DNA from: Pseudidiomarina halophila
Lineage (GTDB): Bacteria; Pseudomonadota; Gammaproteobacteria; Enterobacterales; Alteromonadaceae
Assembly: GCF_003987215.1 (NCBI RefSeq)
Contig: NZ_PIPW01000005.1
Span: 1 to 51,110 of the forward strand
Direction: 5' to 3'
Length of the DNA: 51,110 nt
The notes below the pieces were generated by a model that did no database searches, was not told the DNA's origin, and saw only the letters and a list, made by a program, of their open reading frames with translations. A program made the translations under genes and the position numbers. Numbering within the stretch: position 1 is the stretch's first letter; every line of letters starts with the position of its first letter. Shown here one piece after another: positions 35,392-45,281 of this stretch.

Positions 35392-35661
35392 CTACTCGAT
35401 AATGTCGCCACGCAGCAGGAATTTCGCTGCAGCGACGGTGCCGATGAAACCAAGCATTGCAATCAATAGTGCCGCTTCAAAATAGAACGCGGTGTTGTGC
35501 CAGATCCCCAACAGGATAAGTAAAGCTAGGGAATTGATGTAAATTGTATCCAGCGCAAGGATACGATCGGGCAAATCAGGTCCGCGGATAAGTCGTATAA
35601 TATTCATTAACAACGACAAGCCAAAAAGTCCGAAGGCGATTTGCAAAGCATAAACTAACAT
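35392..35661 (-). CDS. mrpF: Mrp/Mnh cation:proton antiporter subunit F
   Basis: An 89-residue protein with three helices and the MrpF signature IRLIRGPDLPDRILALDTIYIN (about 22-43), where the charged Asp/Arg pair in a loop-helix is typical. Family length is about 90. The start overlaps the mrpE stop by 7 bases and mrpG follows after 13 bases. Confidence 0.94.
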   Translation of the reverse strand: MLVYALQIAFGLFGLSLLMNIIRLIRGPDLPDRILALDTIYINSLALLILLGIWHNTAFYFEAALLIAMLGFIGTVAAAKFLLRGDIIE

Positions 35662-36143
35662 TGAAATATCTCCTTCAACCGGCGCTCATATCGGTGTTTA
35701 ATTTGTTGCACCGTAGCCTCGGGGTCCTGTACGTTCAAGCCGTGAATCAGTAGGCTTCTGCCATCACGGCCAAGTTCAGCAGATATGGTTCCCGGCGTTA
35801 AGCTAATTGTACTCGCCAAAATAGTAATAGGTACCGAACCGCTGATATCAAGCGGAAATTCGATCAGCGCCGGTTGGATGCGTTTACGCGGCGTCAATAT
35901 GATTGCGGCAATATTGAAGTTGGAAACAATAATATCAGCCAGCAGAATGAAAAAGTATTGTACGGCCAGCAGTGGTTTATGCAGGGTCGTGCGATAGTCA
36001 CGTGCGCGTAAAGTGTACATCGGGATGAGAATAGCCAGAATCAGGCCTAGCAGCAGTGTGCCAAACGAGACCTTGTTCTGAAGTAATAACCAGAAGCCGA
36101 GTAGAAACAGGCTCCACCAGGGAGCCGGAATAAATTTACTCAT
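35655..36143 (-). CDS. mrpE: Mrp/Mnh cation:proton antiporter subunit E
   Basis: A 162-residue membrane protein of the MnhE family. Two or three N-terminal helices are followed by a cytoplasmic part with SLTPGTISAELGRDGRSLLIHGLNV, the family signature. The frame opens at 36239, inside mrpD, but the ATG at 36143 gives a family-length protein overlapping the mrpD stop by 8 bases, so it is preferred. Confidence 0.93.
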   Translation of the reverse strand: MSKFIPAPWWSLFLLGFWLLLQNKVSFGTLLLGLILAILIPMYTLRARDYRTTLHKPLLAVQYFFILLADIIVSNFNIAAIILTPRKRIQPALIEFPLDISGSVPITILASTISLTPGTISAELGRDGRSLLIHGLNVQDPEATVQQIKHRYERRLKEIFQC

Positions 36144-37653
36144 TGCTGCCTCCCGTTTGTAAGACCGCAGAAATATACTCTGCCGGCGTCGCCAATTGTG
36201 TCGCAATGGCGTCAGTATACTGTGAAACTGAGTTGGCAAATACTGTTAAAGCTACGGCGCCGACCAATAACATCATCACGGCTGCGTGCTGCCACATGGG
36301 ATGGGCTGTTTCATTCGGCTTGCCATCAAACGTATGCCAGAACATGCGGCTTCCGGCGCGCGAGAGCGCGATCATCATCAGGAACGTAGCACCTAAAATC
36401 AGCGGCCAGAGTAACAGGACCTGTGCTCCGGTGCGCGCCGCTTCGAGAATGAAAAGCTTACTCAGGAAACCGGATAACGGCGGTATGCCAATTACGGTAA
36501 TAGCTGCCAGAAAGAACATCGCGCCTAAAAGGTTATGTTGGGCCATTTTTCGGCCCTTGACGATCCGTGAAGCTGTTTTGCCCCGTTGTTCAGCAATAAG
36601 GTCTGCCAGCAGGAAAAGTGCGCCGGCCACCAAAGTGGAATGAACCAGATAGAAGAGCATAGCGCTTATTGCGTCGGTATGACCCAAGCTCAGGGTGGTA
36701 AGCATGGTACCGACAGATACCAACACCAGGTAAGCCACAACCAGCCTTAAATCTCTGCTGCCAAGCACGCCAGCCGAACCGAGTAAGATGGTGAACAAAC
36801 CAAGCCACCAGAGCCAGTCCTGGATAAGGTTGGCAGATTCGCCGCCGTCCGCGCCAAAGATCAAAGTGAATACCCGAACGATGGCGTAGATTCCGACTTT
36901 TGTCATGATTGCGAATAGGGCCGCCACCGTGCCGGTCGTATTTGCGTAGGCTTGGGGTAACCAGAAATAAAGCGGAAGCAGGGCTGCCTTCAAGGCAAAA
37001 ACAACAAATAGCAACATGCCTCCGGCTCTGGCAATTGCCGCGTCATCACCTTGCAGAGCAGCAACTTTGTCGGCCATATCAGCCATATTCAGAGTGCCGG
37101 TAATGCCATAAAGTACCCCTAAGCTAATGAGGAATATGGCTGAGCCGGTAAGGTTGAGAACGACATAATGCAAGGTCGCGCGCAATTTTAACTTACCGCC
37201 ACCGTGCATAAGCAGGGCATAACTGGAGATTAATAAGATTTCAAAAAAGACAAACAGGTTGAACAAGTCGCCGGTCAAAAAGGCACCCATGATTCCGACG
37301 ACCTGGAATTGGTATAAGGCCTGGAAATGTGAACCAAGATTATCTTCGCCATGACAAGCGAAAATGAGCACAGGCAGAGCCAGTACTGCAGTTAAAGCGA
37401 CCATCAATGCAGAGAGTTTGTCAGCAACCAGGACGATGCCATAGGGTGCTTGCCAGCTGCCCAGCGCATAAACCAGAATCTGGTCCTGCACACTGATAAC
37501 CAGCAGAATTGCCAGGATTAGCGTTACTGAGGAAGCCACAATGCCAATAATCCGGCGATAATATTGTGGATTCTCACCCCATGGCAACAGTTGCAAAAGT
37601 GCGGCCATCAAGGGCACTAATATAGGTAAAATCACCAGATGATTAGCAAGCAT
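36136..37653 (-). CDS. mrpD: Mrp/Mnh cation:proton antiporter subunit D
   Basis: A 505-residue polytopic protein of the complex I NuoL/M/N family with about 14 helices. Conserved features are FEILLISSYALLMHGG (membrane Glu), the FALKAALLPLYFWLPQAYANTTGTVAALFAIMTKVGIYAIVR block with two lysines, and GIPPLSGFLSKLFIL. MrpD and MrpA are the proton-translocating subunits. Starts on the last base of mrpC. Confidence 0.95.
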   Translation of the reverse strand: MLANHLVILPILVPLMAALLQLLPWGENPQYYRRIIGIVASSVTLILAILLVISVQDQILVYALGSWQAPYGIVLVADKLSALMVALTAVLALPVLIFACHGEDNLGSHFQALYQFQVVGIMGAFLTGDLFNLFVFFEILLISSYALLMHGGGKLKLRATLHYVVLNLTGSAIFLISLGVLYGITGTLNMADMADKVAALQGDDAAIARAGGMLLFVVFALKAALLPLYFWLPQAYANTTGTVAALFAIMTKVGIYAIVRVFTLIFGADGGESANLIQDWLWWLGLFTILLGSAGVLGSRDLRLVVAYLVLVSVGTMLTTLSLGHTDAISAMLFYLVHSTLVAGALFLLADLIAEQRGKTASRIVKGRKMAQHNLLGAMFFLAAITVIGIPPLSGFLSKLFILEAARTGAQVLLLWPLILGATFLMMIALSRAGSRMFWHTFDGKPNETAHPMWQHAAVMMLLVGAVALTVFANSVSQYTDAIATQLATPAEYISAVLQTGGSNE

Positions 37654-37997
37654 TAACGCTGTCCTTCTTGCTCAGCATAATTATAATCATTGACCTCATC
37701 CGAGCCGATTTCACCCCGTACGCGGACGGCGAGAATAATCGCATAAGCTGTCATTGCAAAGCCGATAACGATAGCAGTCAGTACCAGTGCCTGAGGTAAT
37801 GGATCGCTGCTGGCTTCGCTCATTCCCACCAGTGGTAGTTGATTGATGACCAGACGTCCGGTCGAAAAAAGAAATAAATTTACGGCATAAGAAAGCATAG
37901 TTAAACCGATGACAATCGGAAAAGAGCGGCCCCGTAGGATAAGGAACACACTGCATGCCGTTAAAGTACCAACTGTAATTGAGTACAAAGTTTCCAT
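37653..37997 (-). CDS. mrpC: Mrp/Mnh cation:proton antiporter subunit C
   Basis: A 114-residue homologue of complex I NuoK with three helices. The LTMLSYAVNLFLFSTGRL and DPLPQALVLTAIVIGFAMTAYAIILA segments are the family signature. Shares a base with both neighbours (mrpA stop, mrpD start), so the three genes are almost certainly translated together. Confidence 0.95.
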   Translation of the reverse strand: METLYSITVGTLTACSVFLILRGRSFPIVIGLTMLSYAVNLFLFSTGRLVINQLPLVGMSEASSDPLPQALVLTAIVIGFAMTAYAIILAVRVRGEIGSDEVNDYNYAEQEGQR

Positions 37998-40786
37998 TAG
38001 TAACCCTCCTGACGCGGACGATGGCGCGTGGTCATCTGACCGAAATTGGCTAATATCATTAAGGTTGCTCCGATTACGGTTAAGTACACACCTAGATCGA
38101 ACAAGATTGCCGTGGCAAGCTCAAATTTGCCGACCAATGGCCAATGCACATAGGTAAAGCTTGAGGTGAGGAAGTTATGGTCGAAGACCCAGCTTCCAAG
38201 ACCAGTGAAGACTGCGATCATCACACCGACGGACGTTAATGTCTGGTAGTTGTAGTCAAATCTGGACTTAACCCAATCTACACCGTTTGCAATGTATTGC
38301 AGGATCATGGCAGCTGCAGTGACCAGACCCGCGATAAAACCGCCGCCCGGCAAGTTATGGCCGCGCAGGAAAATATAGACTGACACCATAAGCGCGAGCG
38401 GTAGAATCGCCTGCGCCACCGTTTGTACCATCAGTGGGTGTTTGACCCGATGCCAGGGCCGAGCATCAACGTCACTTGATGGCATGAACGGACGTAGATT
38501 ATTAAGTAGTTTGTGAATACCTGCTGCGGCAATCGCTAACACAGTGATCTCGCCCAGAGTATCGAAGCCACGGAAATCAACCAGGATAACGTTAACCACA
38601 TTGGTACCGCCTCCACCTGGAACTGAGTTGGCTAAAAAGAAATCAGAAATACTTTCCAACGGTCGGGTCAGTAGGGCGTAGTTTAAGGTGCCTACCACGC
38701 CACCAATGGTGCCAGCCAGCAGGACATCACGAGCAACCCGACGGCCACTTGACGCTCGAGGAATACGCTGCGGCATGAAAAACAATGCCAGGATCATCAG
38801 AATAATACTGACGACTTCAACAACTAGTTGCGTCATGGCCAAGTCTGGCGCTGAGAAGTGAATAAAGCTTAAAGAGACTACCAGGCCAACTACGGAAAGC
38901 ATCATCAGCGAAGTCAGTCGTTGCCGGTGAAGCATTGCCGTCGCCAATGCGGCGAGCATCAAAATGACAGCACCGATCAAGCTGATGGCATCAATTGGAA
39001 GTTGCGGACGGTCGCCGGTCAGTTGGCGGATAGCCGCTAATTCCGGGATAACCAGAATTAAAGTAAAGACCAGCAGGAATGCGATGTAGCGTTGTAGCGA
39101 TCCATTCTCGATTCGCTGCATTGCGTTGTCACAAAAGCGTGTCGTCCCACTAATGATGCGCGCAAAGACTTCTTTTGCATCATGAGGATCGAACTGCCGG
39201 CTAAAGGTAAGTAATTCTGAGCGGCCGACATAAATCACGACACCGCCGACTAAAGCCAAGGCACTCATCAATAACGGCATATTGAAGCCATGCCAGATGG
39301 CAATATCCAGATCGGGTACGGCTAGCGTTACCGCAGCTACTGCGGGTTCTAAAATAGCAGAGGCCATGAACATTGGGGCTATCCCGATGGCAATACAGAG
39401 TACTGCAAAAATGATGACTGGCATGCGCATCATTAGTGGTGGCTCATGAGGCTTTTTCGGCAAGTCATGCGGTGGCTCCTGGAAAAATACGTCATGAACA
39501 AAGCGCACGGAGTAAGCCACTGAGAGCATAGCGCCAAGGGTAGCTAGTACCGGGACGAACCAGGACAGACCACCAAATAAGTCTTGTTGATAGACTTCGG
39601 CGAAGAACATTTCCTTAGATAAGAAGCCGTTAAAGAACGGAATACCTGCCATTGAGGCTGAAGTAATTACAGCTAAAACCATGGTAAACGGCATGGCCTT
39701 GCGCAAACCACTGAGCTTGCGCATGTCTCGACTGCCTGTCTCATGATCAATGATGCCGGCAATCATAAATAGACCGGCCTTAAAGGTAGCGTGGTTAAGT
39801 ATATGGAACATCGCCGCAGCAACTGCGCCGGCGCTGCCCAGCCCCAGCAGCATGGTGATTAGACCCAGGTGACTTATGGTTGAGAATGCAAGTAGCCCCT
39901 TCAGATCCGTTTTCAGCAGCGCAAAATAGGCGCCAAAGAGTAAGGTCGCAAGGCCGGTTAGCGTCACAATGGTAAACCATTCGGGTGTTCCGCCAAGCAC
40001 CGGCAGTAGCCGGGCCATGAGAAAAATGCCAGCCTTTACCATGGTCGCTGAGTGCAGGTACGCACTAACTGGAGTTGGCGCCGCCATGGCATGAGGTAAC
40101 CAGAAGTGAAACGGAAACTGGGCTGATTTGGTGAAAGCTCCAAGCAAAACCAGAATCAGTGCTGGAACATACATATCGTGTTCGCGGATGGTGTCCGCAG
40201 CAGCGAAGACGGCATCCAGTTGAAAACTGCCAGCGATATTACCAATAAGGAGCAGGCCAGCTAGTAGTGCCAGCCCGCCGGCGCCGGTCACTGCTAGTGC
40301 CATACGCGCACCGCGGCGCGCATTACTTTGATGCGACCAGTAACCAATTAATAAAAATGAGGAGATGCTGGTAAGTTCCCAAAAGAACCACATCAGGATC
40401 AGGTTGTCTGAGGTGACAATACCCAGCATGGAGCCCATAAAGAGCAATAAACACGAGAAAAATCTTGAGGCGCTATCTTTATTGCTGAGGTAATAATGCG
40501 CATAGATAATGACGAGTATGCCGATGATCAGAATCAGTCCGGCAAAAAATAGTGCCAGGCCATCGAGACGAAAGGCAATATGCAGGCCGAGTGAAGGCAA
40601 CCATTCGGCAAAATAAAGTGCTGTATTACCTGCCAGCGCGGTTGGCGCCTCCACTACTAGAAACGCCAGGCTCGCCAGCGCTACCAGGGCGGTCGCAATG
40701 GTGATGTGCGCGCGTTCGCGGTTAGCTAAAAGCAATGGAATGACAGCACCAATAAACGGCAAGAACACGATCGCTGCTAGATTCAT
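37997..40786 (-). CDS. mrpA: Mrp/Mnh cation:proton antiporter, fused subunits A and B
   Basis: A 929-residue membrane protein. Residues 1 to about 600 are a NuoL-like antiporter module ([37 protein letters not shown] and [19 protein letters not shown]); about 600-770 are the MrpA C-terminal domains; the last ~150 residues are the MrpB domain, identified by [14 protein letters not shown]. The A-B fusion is common in Gram-negative Mrp systems and explains why no separate mrpB is present. The complex exports Na+ (and other monovalent cations) in exchange for protons, fitting a marine or alkaliphilic habitat. GAGG precedes the ATG; no convincing promoter was seen. Confidence 0.95.
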   Translation of the reverse strand: MNLAAIVFLPFIGAVIPLLLANRERAHITIATALVALASLAFLVVEAPTALAGNTALYFAEWLPSLGLHIAFRLDGLALFFAGLILIIGILVIIYAHYYLSNKDSASRFFSCLLLFMGSMLGIVTSDNLILMWFFWELTSISSFLLIGYWSHQSNARRGARMALAVTGAGGLALLAGLLLIGNIAGSFQLDAVFAAADTIREHDMYVPALILVLLGAFTKSAQFPFHFWLPHAMAAPTPVSAYLHSATMVKAGIFLMARLLPVLGGTPEWFTIVTLTGLATLLFGAYFALLKTDLKGLLAFSTISHLGLITMLLGLGSAGAVAAAMFHILNHATFKAGLFMIAGIIDHETGSRDMRKLSGLRKAMPFTMVLAVITSASMAGIPFFNGFLSKEMFFAEVYQQDLFGGLSWFVPVLATLGAMLSVAYSVRFVHDVFFQEPPHDLPKKPHEPPLMMRMPVIIFAVLCIAIGIAPMFMASAILEPAVAAVTLAVPDLDIAIWHGFNMPLLMSALALVGGVVIYVGRSELLTFSRQFDPHDAKEVFARIISGTTRFCDNAMQRIENGSLQRYIAFLLVFTLILVIPELAAIRQLTGDRPQLPIDAISLIGAVILMLAALATAMLHRQRLTSLMMLSVVGLVVSLSFIHFSAPDLAMTQLVVEVVSIILMILALFFMPQRIPRASSGRRVARDVLLAGTIGGVVGTLNYALLTRPLESISDFFLANSVPGGGGTNVVNVILVDFRGFDTLGEITVLAIAAAGIHKLLNNLRPFMPSSDVDARPWHRVKHPLMVQTVAQAILPLALMVSVYIFLRGHNLPGGGFIAGLVTAAAMILQYIANGVDWVKSRFDYNYQTLTSVGVMIAVFTGLGSWVFDHNFLTSSFTYVHWPLVGKFELATAILFDLGVYLTVIGATLMILANFGQMTTRHRPRQEGY

Positions 40787-40815
40787 TTAACCTCGTTACC
40801 TTTATCTAATTGGGT

Positions 40816-40860
40816 TGAATTTGCCACTGAGCTAGTTCGAATAGGTCTGAATTTACCACT
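40816..40860. repeat. Direct repeat in the mrpA-rplN spacer
   Basis: TGAATTTGCCACT (40816-40828) and TGAATTTACCACT (40848-40860) are 13-bp copies with one mismatch, 32 bases apart. They lie just upstream of mrpA in the 442-base spacer (40787-41228), which has no credible gene. Repeated short motifs of this kind occur at ends of some insertion sequences (IS21 type), but no transposase is present; a regulator site is equally possible. The spacer also has a short hairpin (AACCCA/TGGGTT, 40909-40925). Confidence 0.5.
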
Positions 40861-41095
40861 TCGATCAGCCGCTTGCCAACTGATTCGGTCGCAGCGCCTG
40901 GTGCTTTTAACCCAAGACATGGGTTTTATGAACTCATAAATAAGTACAGCTATAGACGTAAATAATCGATAGCCGATTAGGGCGTTGTTTGATAGACTTG
41001 ATTTCTGTTGGAGCAACTCCAGCCTGAACAAAACAATCTGTATGAAACATCCCCTAAGAAATTCCGATTAAGCACTATCATCCGCATTTTTTATC

Positions 41096-41104
41096 TGTTA
41101 CAAT
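41096..41104 (+). promoter_or_regulatory. Candidate spc operon promoter (extended -10)
   Basis: TG-T-TACAAT (41096-41104) is an extended -10 element, followed by the discriminator TCGCCGCCC. The same block, TTATAATTCGCCGCC, occurs in the rrn P1 promoter at the window end, which suggests shared growth-rate control. The -35 region is poor. Transcription would start near 41111, leaving a ~118-base leader before rplN. Confidence 0.62.
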
Positions 41105-41186
41105 TCGCCGCCCTTTTTAATAGGGGAAAATCTTTTATTCTCTATGATTTGTTCTGCAAATTTTCGCGAGTAAAAGGACGGACAGC

Positions 41187-41200
41187 GACCCGAGAGGGTC
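41187..41200 (+). promoter_or_regulatory. Leader hairpin before rplN
   Basis: GACCC-GAGA-GGGTC is a perfect 5-bp stem closed by a GNRA tetraloop, 29 bases before the rplN start. A T-poor sequence follows, so it is not an evident terminator. It may be a leader structure; role unknown. Confidence 0.5.
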
Positions 41201-41228
41201 TCTTTAATTAATCAAGCGGAGCACTGCA

Positions 41229-41597
41229 ATGATCCAAATGCAAACTACACTGGACGTGGCCGATAACTCGGGCGCTCGCAGCGTACAATGTATTAAGGTT
41301 CTGGGTGGCTCGCACCGCCGTTACGCGAATATCGGCGACATCATTAAAGTTTCTGTTAAAGAAGCAATTCCTCGCGGTAAAGTGAAGAAAGGTGATGTTG
41401 TTAACGCGGTGGTCGTTCGCACCAGAAAAGGCGTCCGTCGTCAAGACGGGTCAGTCATCCGTTTTGACCGCAACGCGGCTGTATTGTTGAATAACAACCA
41501 ACAGCCTATTGGCACTCGTATCTTTGGACCAGTGACTCGTGAATTGCGCTCTGAGCAATTTATGAAGATTGTTTCTCTGGCACCAGAAGTACTGTAA
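41229..41597 (+). CDS. rplN: Ribosomal protein L14
   Basis: A 122-residue large-subunit protein, starting [28 protein letters not shown] as in E. coli L14 (123 residues). It contacts 23S rRNA at the subunit interface. GGAG precedes the ATG. It is the first gene of the spc operon; rpsQ, rpmC and the rest of the S10 operon, which normally lie directly upstream, are absent and the neighbouring genes are a divergent antiporter operon. Confidence 0.99.
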   Translation: MIQMQTTLDVADNSGARSVQCIKVLGGSHRRYANIGDIIKVSVKEAIPRGKVKKGDVVNAVVVRTRKGVRRQDGSVIRFDRNAAVLLNNNQQPIGTRIFGPVTRELRSEQFMKIVSLAPEVL

Positions 41598-41609
41598 GGA
41601 GTCAGTGTT

Positions 41610-41924
41610 ATGGCGGCAAAAATAAAACGTGATGACGAAGTAGTAGTCCTGGCAGGTAAAGACAAAGGCAAGCGTGGTAAAGTGCTGAAAGTCGACACCG
41701 CTAAAAATCGTGTTTTCGTTGAAGGCGTGAACATTGTCAAGAAACACCAGAAGCCAAATCCGGCTTTAGGCGTAGCTGGCGGTGTGATTGAGCAAGAAGC
41801 TTCAATCGACGTTTCTAACGTAGCGGTTTATAACCCAGAGACTGGTAAAGCAGATCGTGTTGGATTCAAACTTGAAGATGGCAAGAAAGTTCGCTTCTTC
41901 AAATCGAACAACGCAATCATTTAA
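41610..41924 (+). CDS. rplX: Ribosomal protein L24
   Basis: A 104-residue assembly-initiator protein of the large subunit. The KOW motif is visible in [19 protein letters not shown], followed by [14 protein letters not shown] as in E. coli L24. AAGGAG lies upstream. In E. coli, S8 represses this operon through a site between rplX and rplE; the 21-base spacer here is too short for me to identify that structure with confidence. Confidence 0.99.
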   Translation: MAAKIKRDDEVVVLAGKDKGKRGKVLKVDTAKNRVFVEGVNIVKKHQKPNPALGVAGGVIEQEASIDVSNVAVYNPETGKADRVGFKLEDGKKVRFFKSNNAII

Positions 41925-41945
41925 TTTTAAATTTGGAGTTTTACG

Positions 41946-42485
41946 ATGGCGAAACTGCATGATTTTTACAAAGAATCAGTAGTTCCTGAACTGGTTAAAC
42001 AGTTCGGCTACAACAGCGTCATGCAAGTCCCTCGGATTGAAAAAATCACCCTTAACATGGGTGTTGGTGAAGCTCTGGCTGACAAAAAGATTCTCGACAA
42101 CGCAGCGGCAGACCTGGAAGCAATTTCTGGTCAACGTCCGATTAAAACTGTAGCTCGTAAATCTGTCGCTGGCTTCAAAATCCGTGAAGGCTACCCTATT
42201 GGCTGTAAAGTGACTCTGCGTGGCGAGCGCATGTGGGACTTCTTGCAACGTTTAATCACGATTGCAATCCCGCGTGTTCGCGATTTCCGTGGTCTGAACC
42301 CGAAATCATTCGACGGACGTGGAAACTATAGTATGGGTGTGCGTGAGCAAATTATCTTCCCAGAAATCGACTATGACAAAGTCGACCGGGTACGTGGTTT
42401 GGATATCACTATCACTACAACTGCTGGCACTGATGACGAAGCTCACGCTTTGCTATCTGCCTTTAGCTTCCCGTTCAAGAAGTAA
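41946..42485 (+). CDS. rplE: Ribosomal protein L5
   Basis: A 179-residue protein, exactly the E. coli length. It binds 5S rRNA in the central protuberance. [19 protein letters not shown], the [23 protein letters not shown] block and the [19 protein letters not shown] tail are conserved. GGAG precedes the ATG. Confidence 0.99.
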   Translation: MAKLHDFYKESVVPELVKQFGYNSVMQVPRIEKITLNMGVGEALADKKILDNAAADLEAISGQRPIKTVARKSVAGFKIREGYPIGCKVTLRGERMWDFLQRLITIAIPRVRDFRGLNPKSFDGRGNYSMGVREQIIFPEIDYDKVDRVRGLDITITTTAGTDDEAHALLSAFSFPFKK

Positions 42486-42496
42486 GGTGTAGAGTT

Positions 42497-42802
42497 ATGG
42501 CTAAAGAAGCAATGAAAATGCGTGAGCTCAAGCGTCAAAAGCTTGCAGCTAAATACGCAGAGAAACGCATCGCACTTAAAAATGTGATCAGCGATCCGAA
42601 AACTTCGGACGAAGAGCGCTGGGAAGCCGTGCTGAAATTGCAAAGTCTTCCTCGTGATTCGAGCCCAAGCCGTCAGCGTAACCGCTGCCGCGTTACGGGC
42701 CGCCCACACGGTTTCTTACGTAAATTCGGCATGAGCCGGATTAAAGTACGTGAGAAAGCGATGCGCGGTGAAATTCCTGGCTTGAAAAAAGCTAGCTGGT
42801 AA
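42497..42802 (+). CDS. rpsN: Ribosomal protein S14
   Basis: A 101-residue small-subunit head protein of the long, zinc-free type: only one cysteine is present in the [20 protein letters not shown] region, where zinc-binding paralogues have four. Length and the C-terminal LKKASW match E. coli. AAGG precedes the ATG after an 11-base spacer. Confidence 0.99.
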   Translation: MAKEAMKMRELKRQKLAAKYAEKRIALKNVISDPKTSDEERWEAVLKLQSLPRDSSPSRQRNRCRVTGRPHGFLRKFGMSRIKVREKAMRGEIPGLKKASW

Positions 42803-42828
42803 GCCACGAGTCACGGGAGAAAGCAAAT

Positions 42829-43221
42829 ATGAGCATGCAAGATCCAATTGCGGATATGTTCACTCGCATCCGCAACGCTCAGGGTGCTAACAAAGTTGCC
42901 GTGCGCATGCCTGCTTCTAAACAGAAAGTGGCTATTGCCCAAGTTCTTAAAGAAGAAGGTTATATCACGGATTTCGGCGTGTCTGGTGAAGTGAAAGCTG
43001 AACTGGAAGTCACGTTGAAATACTTTGAAGGCAAGCCTGTTATCGAATCAATTGAGCGCGTAAGTCGCCCTGGTCTGCGTATCTATAAGAAACGCAACGA
43101 ACTACCTAAAGTAATGGGTGGTTTAGGTGTGGCTGTCGTCTCAACTTCTAAAGGCCTGATGACCGATCGTGCCGCCCGCAGTGCGGGTCTTGGCGGTGAA
43201 GTTATCGGTTACGTAGCGTAA
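42829..43221 (+). CDS. rpsH: Ribosomal protein S8
   Basis: A 130-residue primary 16S rRNA-binding protein, starting [18 protein letters not shown] and ending GGEVIGYVA as in E. coli S8. S8 is the translational repressor of the spc operon in E. coli; whether that loop operates here was not resolved from the sequence. GGGAG lies upstream. Confidence 0.99.
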   Translation: MSMQDPIADMFTRIRNAQGANKVAVRMPASKQKVAIAQVLKEEGYITDFGVSGEVKAELEVTLKYFEGKPVIESIERVSRPGLRIYKKRNELPKVMGGLGVAVVSTSKGLMTDRAARSAGLGGEVIGYVA

Positions 43222-43235
43222 CGAGGAGTTAGGAA

Positions 43236-43769
43236 ATGTCACGAGTTGCTAAAGCACCGATTGTCATTCCTGCTGGCGTTGAAGTTACGCTAAATGGCCA
43301 GGAAGTGACAATTAAAGGTGCCAAAGGCTCATTGAGCCATGTAGTTAACAACGCTGTTGAATTAGTTCAAGAAGATAGCGTTCTGCGTACCGTTGCTCGC
43401 GAAGGCGTTGCAAATGCAACTGCTCAAGCAGGTACCGCACGCGCGTTACTACAAAACATGGTGGTTGGTGTTGCGCAAGGTTATGAGCGCAAGCTGCAGT
43501 TAGTAGGTGTTGGTTACCGGGCAAATACTGCCGGTTCAAAACTTAATCTTACGCTGGGCTTCTCTCATCCTGTGGCTTTCGATATTCCTGAAGGAATTAC
43601 AATCGAAGTCCCAACACAAACTGAAGTAGTCGTTAAAGGTGTAGATAAGCAGTTAGTGGGTCAAGTTGCCGCTAACATTCGCGCATACCGCAAACCTGAA
43701 CCTTATAAAGGTAAGGGTGTACGTTATGCCGATGAGCAAGTACGCCGTAAAGAAGCCAAGAAAAAGTAA
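43236..43769 (+). CDS. rplF: Ribosomal protein L6
   Basis: A 177-residue large-subunit protein near the factor-binding site, E. coli length. [21 protein letters not shown] at the start, LVGVGYRA in the middle and [26 protein letters not shown] at the end are diagnostic. GAGGAG precedes the ATG. Confidence 0.99.
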   Translation: MSRVAKAPIVIPAGVEVTLNGQEVTIKGAKGSLSHVVNNAVELVQEDSVLRTVAREGVANATAQAGTARALLQNMVVGVAQGYERKLQLVGVGYRANTAGSKLNLTLGFSHPVAFDIPEGITIEVPTQTEVVVKGVDKQLVGQVAANIRAYRKPEPYKGKGVRYADEQVRRKEAKKK

Positions 43770-43778
43770 GGTAGGACG

Positions 43779-44132
43779 ATGGACAAGAAAACAGCTCGCT
43801 TACGCCGCGCAACTCGCGCTCGTAAGAAAATGCTTGAGTTGGGTGCAAACCGCCTGGTCGTTCACCGTACACCACGGCACATTTACGCACAGCTCATTGC
43901 ACCGAACGGTTCTGAAGTACTGGCATCAGCATCAACTGTTGAAAAGTCTGTTCGTGACGCGGTTAAAGCAACCGGTAACGTCGACGCAGCGAAAACAGTT
44001 GGTAAGTTGATCGCTGAACGAGCGATGGAAAAAGGCGTGAAAACCGTCGCTTTCGATCGCAGTGGTTTCCGTTATCACGGACGTGTCGCCGCATTGGCCG
44101 ACGCAGCACGTGAAGCCGGACTTCAGTTCTAG
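43779..44132 (+). CDS. rplR: Ribosomal protein L18
   Basis: A 117-residue 5S rRNA-binding protein (E. coli 117). The basic N-terminus [27 protein letters not shown] and the C-terminal [26 protein letters not shown] are conserved. Spaced 9 bases from rplF with AGG upstream. Confidence 0.99.
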   Translation: MDKKTARLRRATRARKKMLELGANRLVVHRTPRHIYAQLIAPNGSEVLASASTVEKSVRDAVKATGNVDAAKTVGKLIAERAMEKGVKTVAFDRSGFRYHGRVAALADAAREAGLQF

Positions 44133-44141
44133 GAGACGAAC

Positions 44142-44648
44142 ATGGCAAATGCAAATGTAGAAGCTCAACAAAGTGACCTGCAAGAAAAGCTGATCACAGT
44201 AAACCGTGTAGCGAAGGTTGTTAAAGGTGGTCGCATCTTTAGCTTCACTGCACTGACTGTGGTTGGTGATGGTCAGGGTAAAGTGGGTTTCGGTTATGGT
44301 AAAGCACGTGAAGTTCCAGCTGCTATTCAAAAGGCAATGGAAAAAGCGCGTCGCAATATGGTAACCGTGCAGCTGAAAGGCGATACCCTGCAACACCCTG
44401 TAAAAGGCCGTCATTCAGGTTCACAGGTATTCATGCAGCCAGCCTCTGAAGGTACAGGTATCATCGCCGGTGGCGCGATGCGTGCAGTACTCGAAGTAGC
44501 AGGCGTGCACAACGTGCTGTCAAAAGCATATGGTTCAACCAACCCAATCAACGTTGTACGTGCCACAATCAAGGCACTTCACGACATGAAGTCGCCTGAG
44601 CAAGTCGCGGCTAAGCGTGGATTGCGCGTTGAAGACATTTTGGGGTAG
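44142..44648 (+). CDS. rpsE: Ribosomal protein S5
   Basis: A 168-residue small-subunit protein involved in decoding accuracy and mRNA unwinding. [28 protein letters not shown] and [21 protein letters not shown] are the S5 signatures. The V-K-G-G-R loop, where spectinomycin-resistance changes map in E. coli, is wild type. AGGAG lies upstream. Confidence 0.99.
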   Translation: MANANVEAQQSDLQEKLITVNRVAKVVKGGRIFSFTALTVVGDGQGKVGFGYGKAREVPAAIQKAMEKARRNMVTVQLKGDTLQHPVKGRHSGSQVFMQPASEGTGIIAGGAMRAVLEVAGVHNVLSKAYGSTNPINVVRATIKALHDMKSPEQVAAKRGLRVEDILG

Positions 44649-44654
44649 TGAACA

Positions 44655-44837
44655 ATGGCGAAAAAGACAATCAAAGTAACACAGACGCGTAGCTCAATCG
44701 GTCGTTTACCGAAGCATAAAGCTACTCTACGTGGTCTTGGTCTACGCCGGATTGGTCACACGGTCGAGTTGGAAAATACTCCAGCCGTCCGTGGCATGGT
44801 TAACCAAGTCACATACATGGTAAAGGTGGAGGACTAA
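44655..44837 (+). CDS. rpmD: Ribosomal protein L30
   Basis: A 60-residue large-subunit protein (59 in E. coli). [35 protein letters not shown] is diagnostic. Six bases separate it from rpsE; the next gene follows after four. Confidence 0.98.
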   Translation: MAKKTIKVTQTRSSIGRLPKHKATLRGLGLRRIGHTVELENTPAVRGMVNQVTYMVKVED

Positions 44838-44841
44838 TACG

Positions 44842-45276
44842 ATGTTCTTGAACTCAATCTCCCCTGCACCTGGTGCTAAAACCAGCAAAAAACGTCTCGG
44901 ACGTGGTATTGGCTCAGGCTTAGGAAAAACTGGTGGACGTGGTCATAAAGGCCAGAAGTCGCGTTCAGGCGGCTCAGTGAAACCAGGTTTCGAAGGCGGC
45001 CAAATGCCAATCCAACGTCGCTTGCCGAAGTTCGGTTTTACTTCACGTAAGTCATTCGTGACTGCTGAAGTGAACCTGGCCGAGATAGCGAAAGTTGCTG
45101 GCGATACTGTAAACATGGCGAGCTTGAAAGAAGCTGGCTTGATCCGCAATGACATCTTGCATGTTAAAGTGATCAAATCAGGCGAAATCAGTCGTGCCGT
45201 TTCAGTACAAGGCATTAAGGTCACCAAAGGCGCCCGTGAAGCTATTGAAGCTGCTGGCGGCAAAATCGAAGGATAG
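44842..45276 (+). CDS. rplO: Ribosomal protein L15
   Basis: A 144-residue protein (144 in E. coli). The glycine/arginine-rich N-terminal extension [29 protein letters not shown] reaches into the 23S core; [18 protein letters not shown] follows. Directly precedes secY, the conserved order. Confidence 0.99.
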   Translation: MFLNSISPAPGAKTSKKRLGRGIGSGLGKTGGRGHKGQKSRSGGSVKPGFEGGQMPIQRRLPKFGFTSRKSFVTAEVNLAEIAKVAGDTVNMASLKEAGLIRNDILHVKVIKSGEISRAVSVQGIKVTKGAREAIEAAGGKIEG

Positions 45277-45281
45277 AGCAA

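Noticed and set aside
40783-41031. Minus-strand frame of 82 codons upstream of mrpA
   Set aside because: It overlaps the mrpA start, resembles no protein and covers promoter-region DNA with direct repeats.
41187-41200. Hairpin before rplN as an intrinsic terminator left by the lost S10 operon
   Set aside because: The stem is only five base pairs and no T tract follows directly, so termination is not supported.
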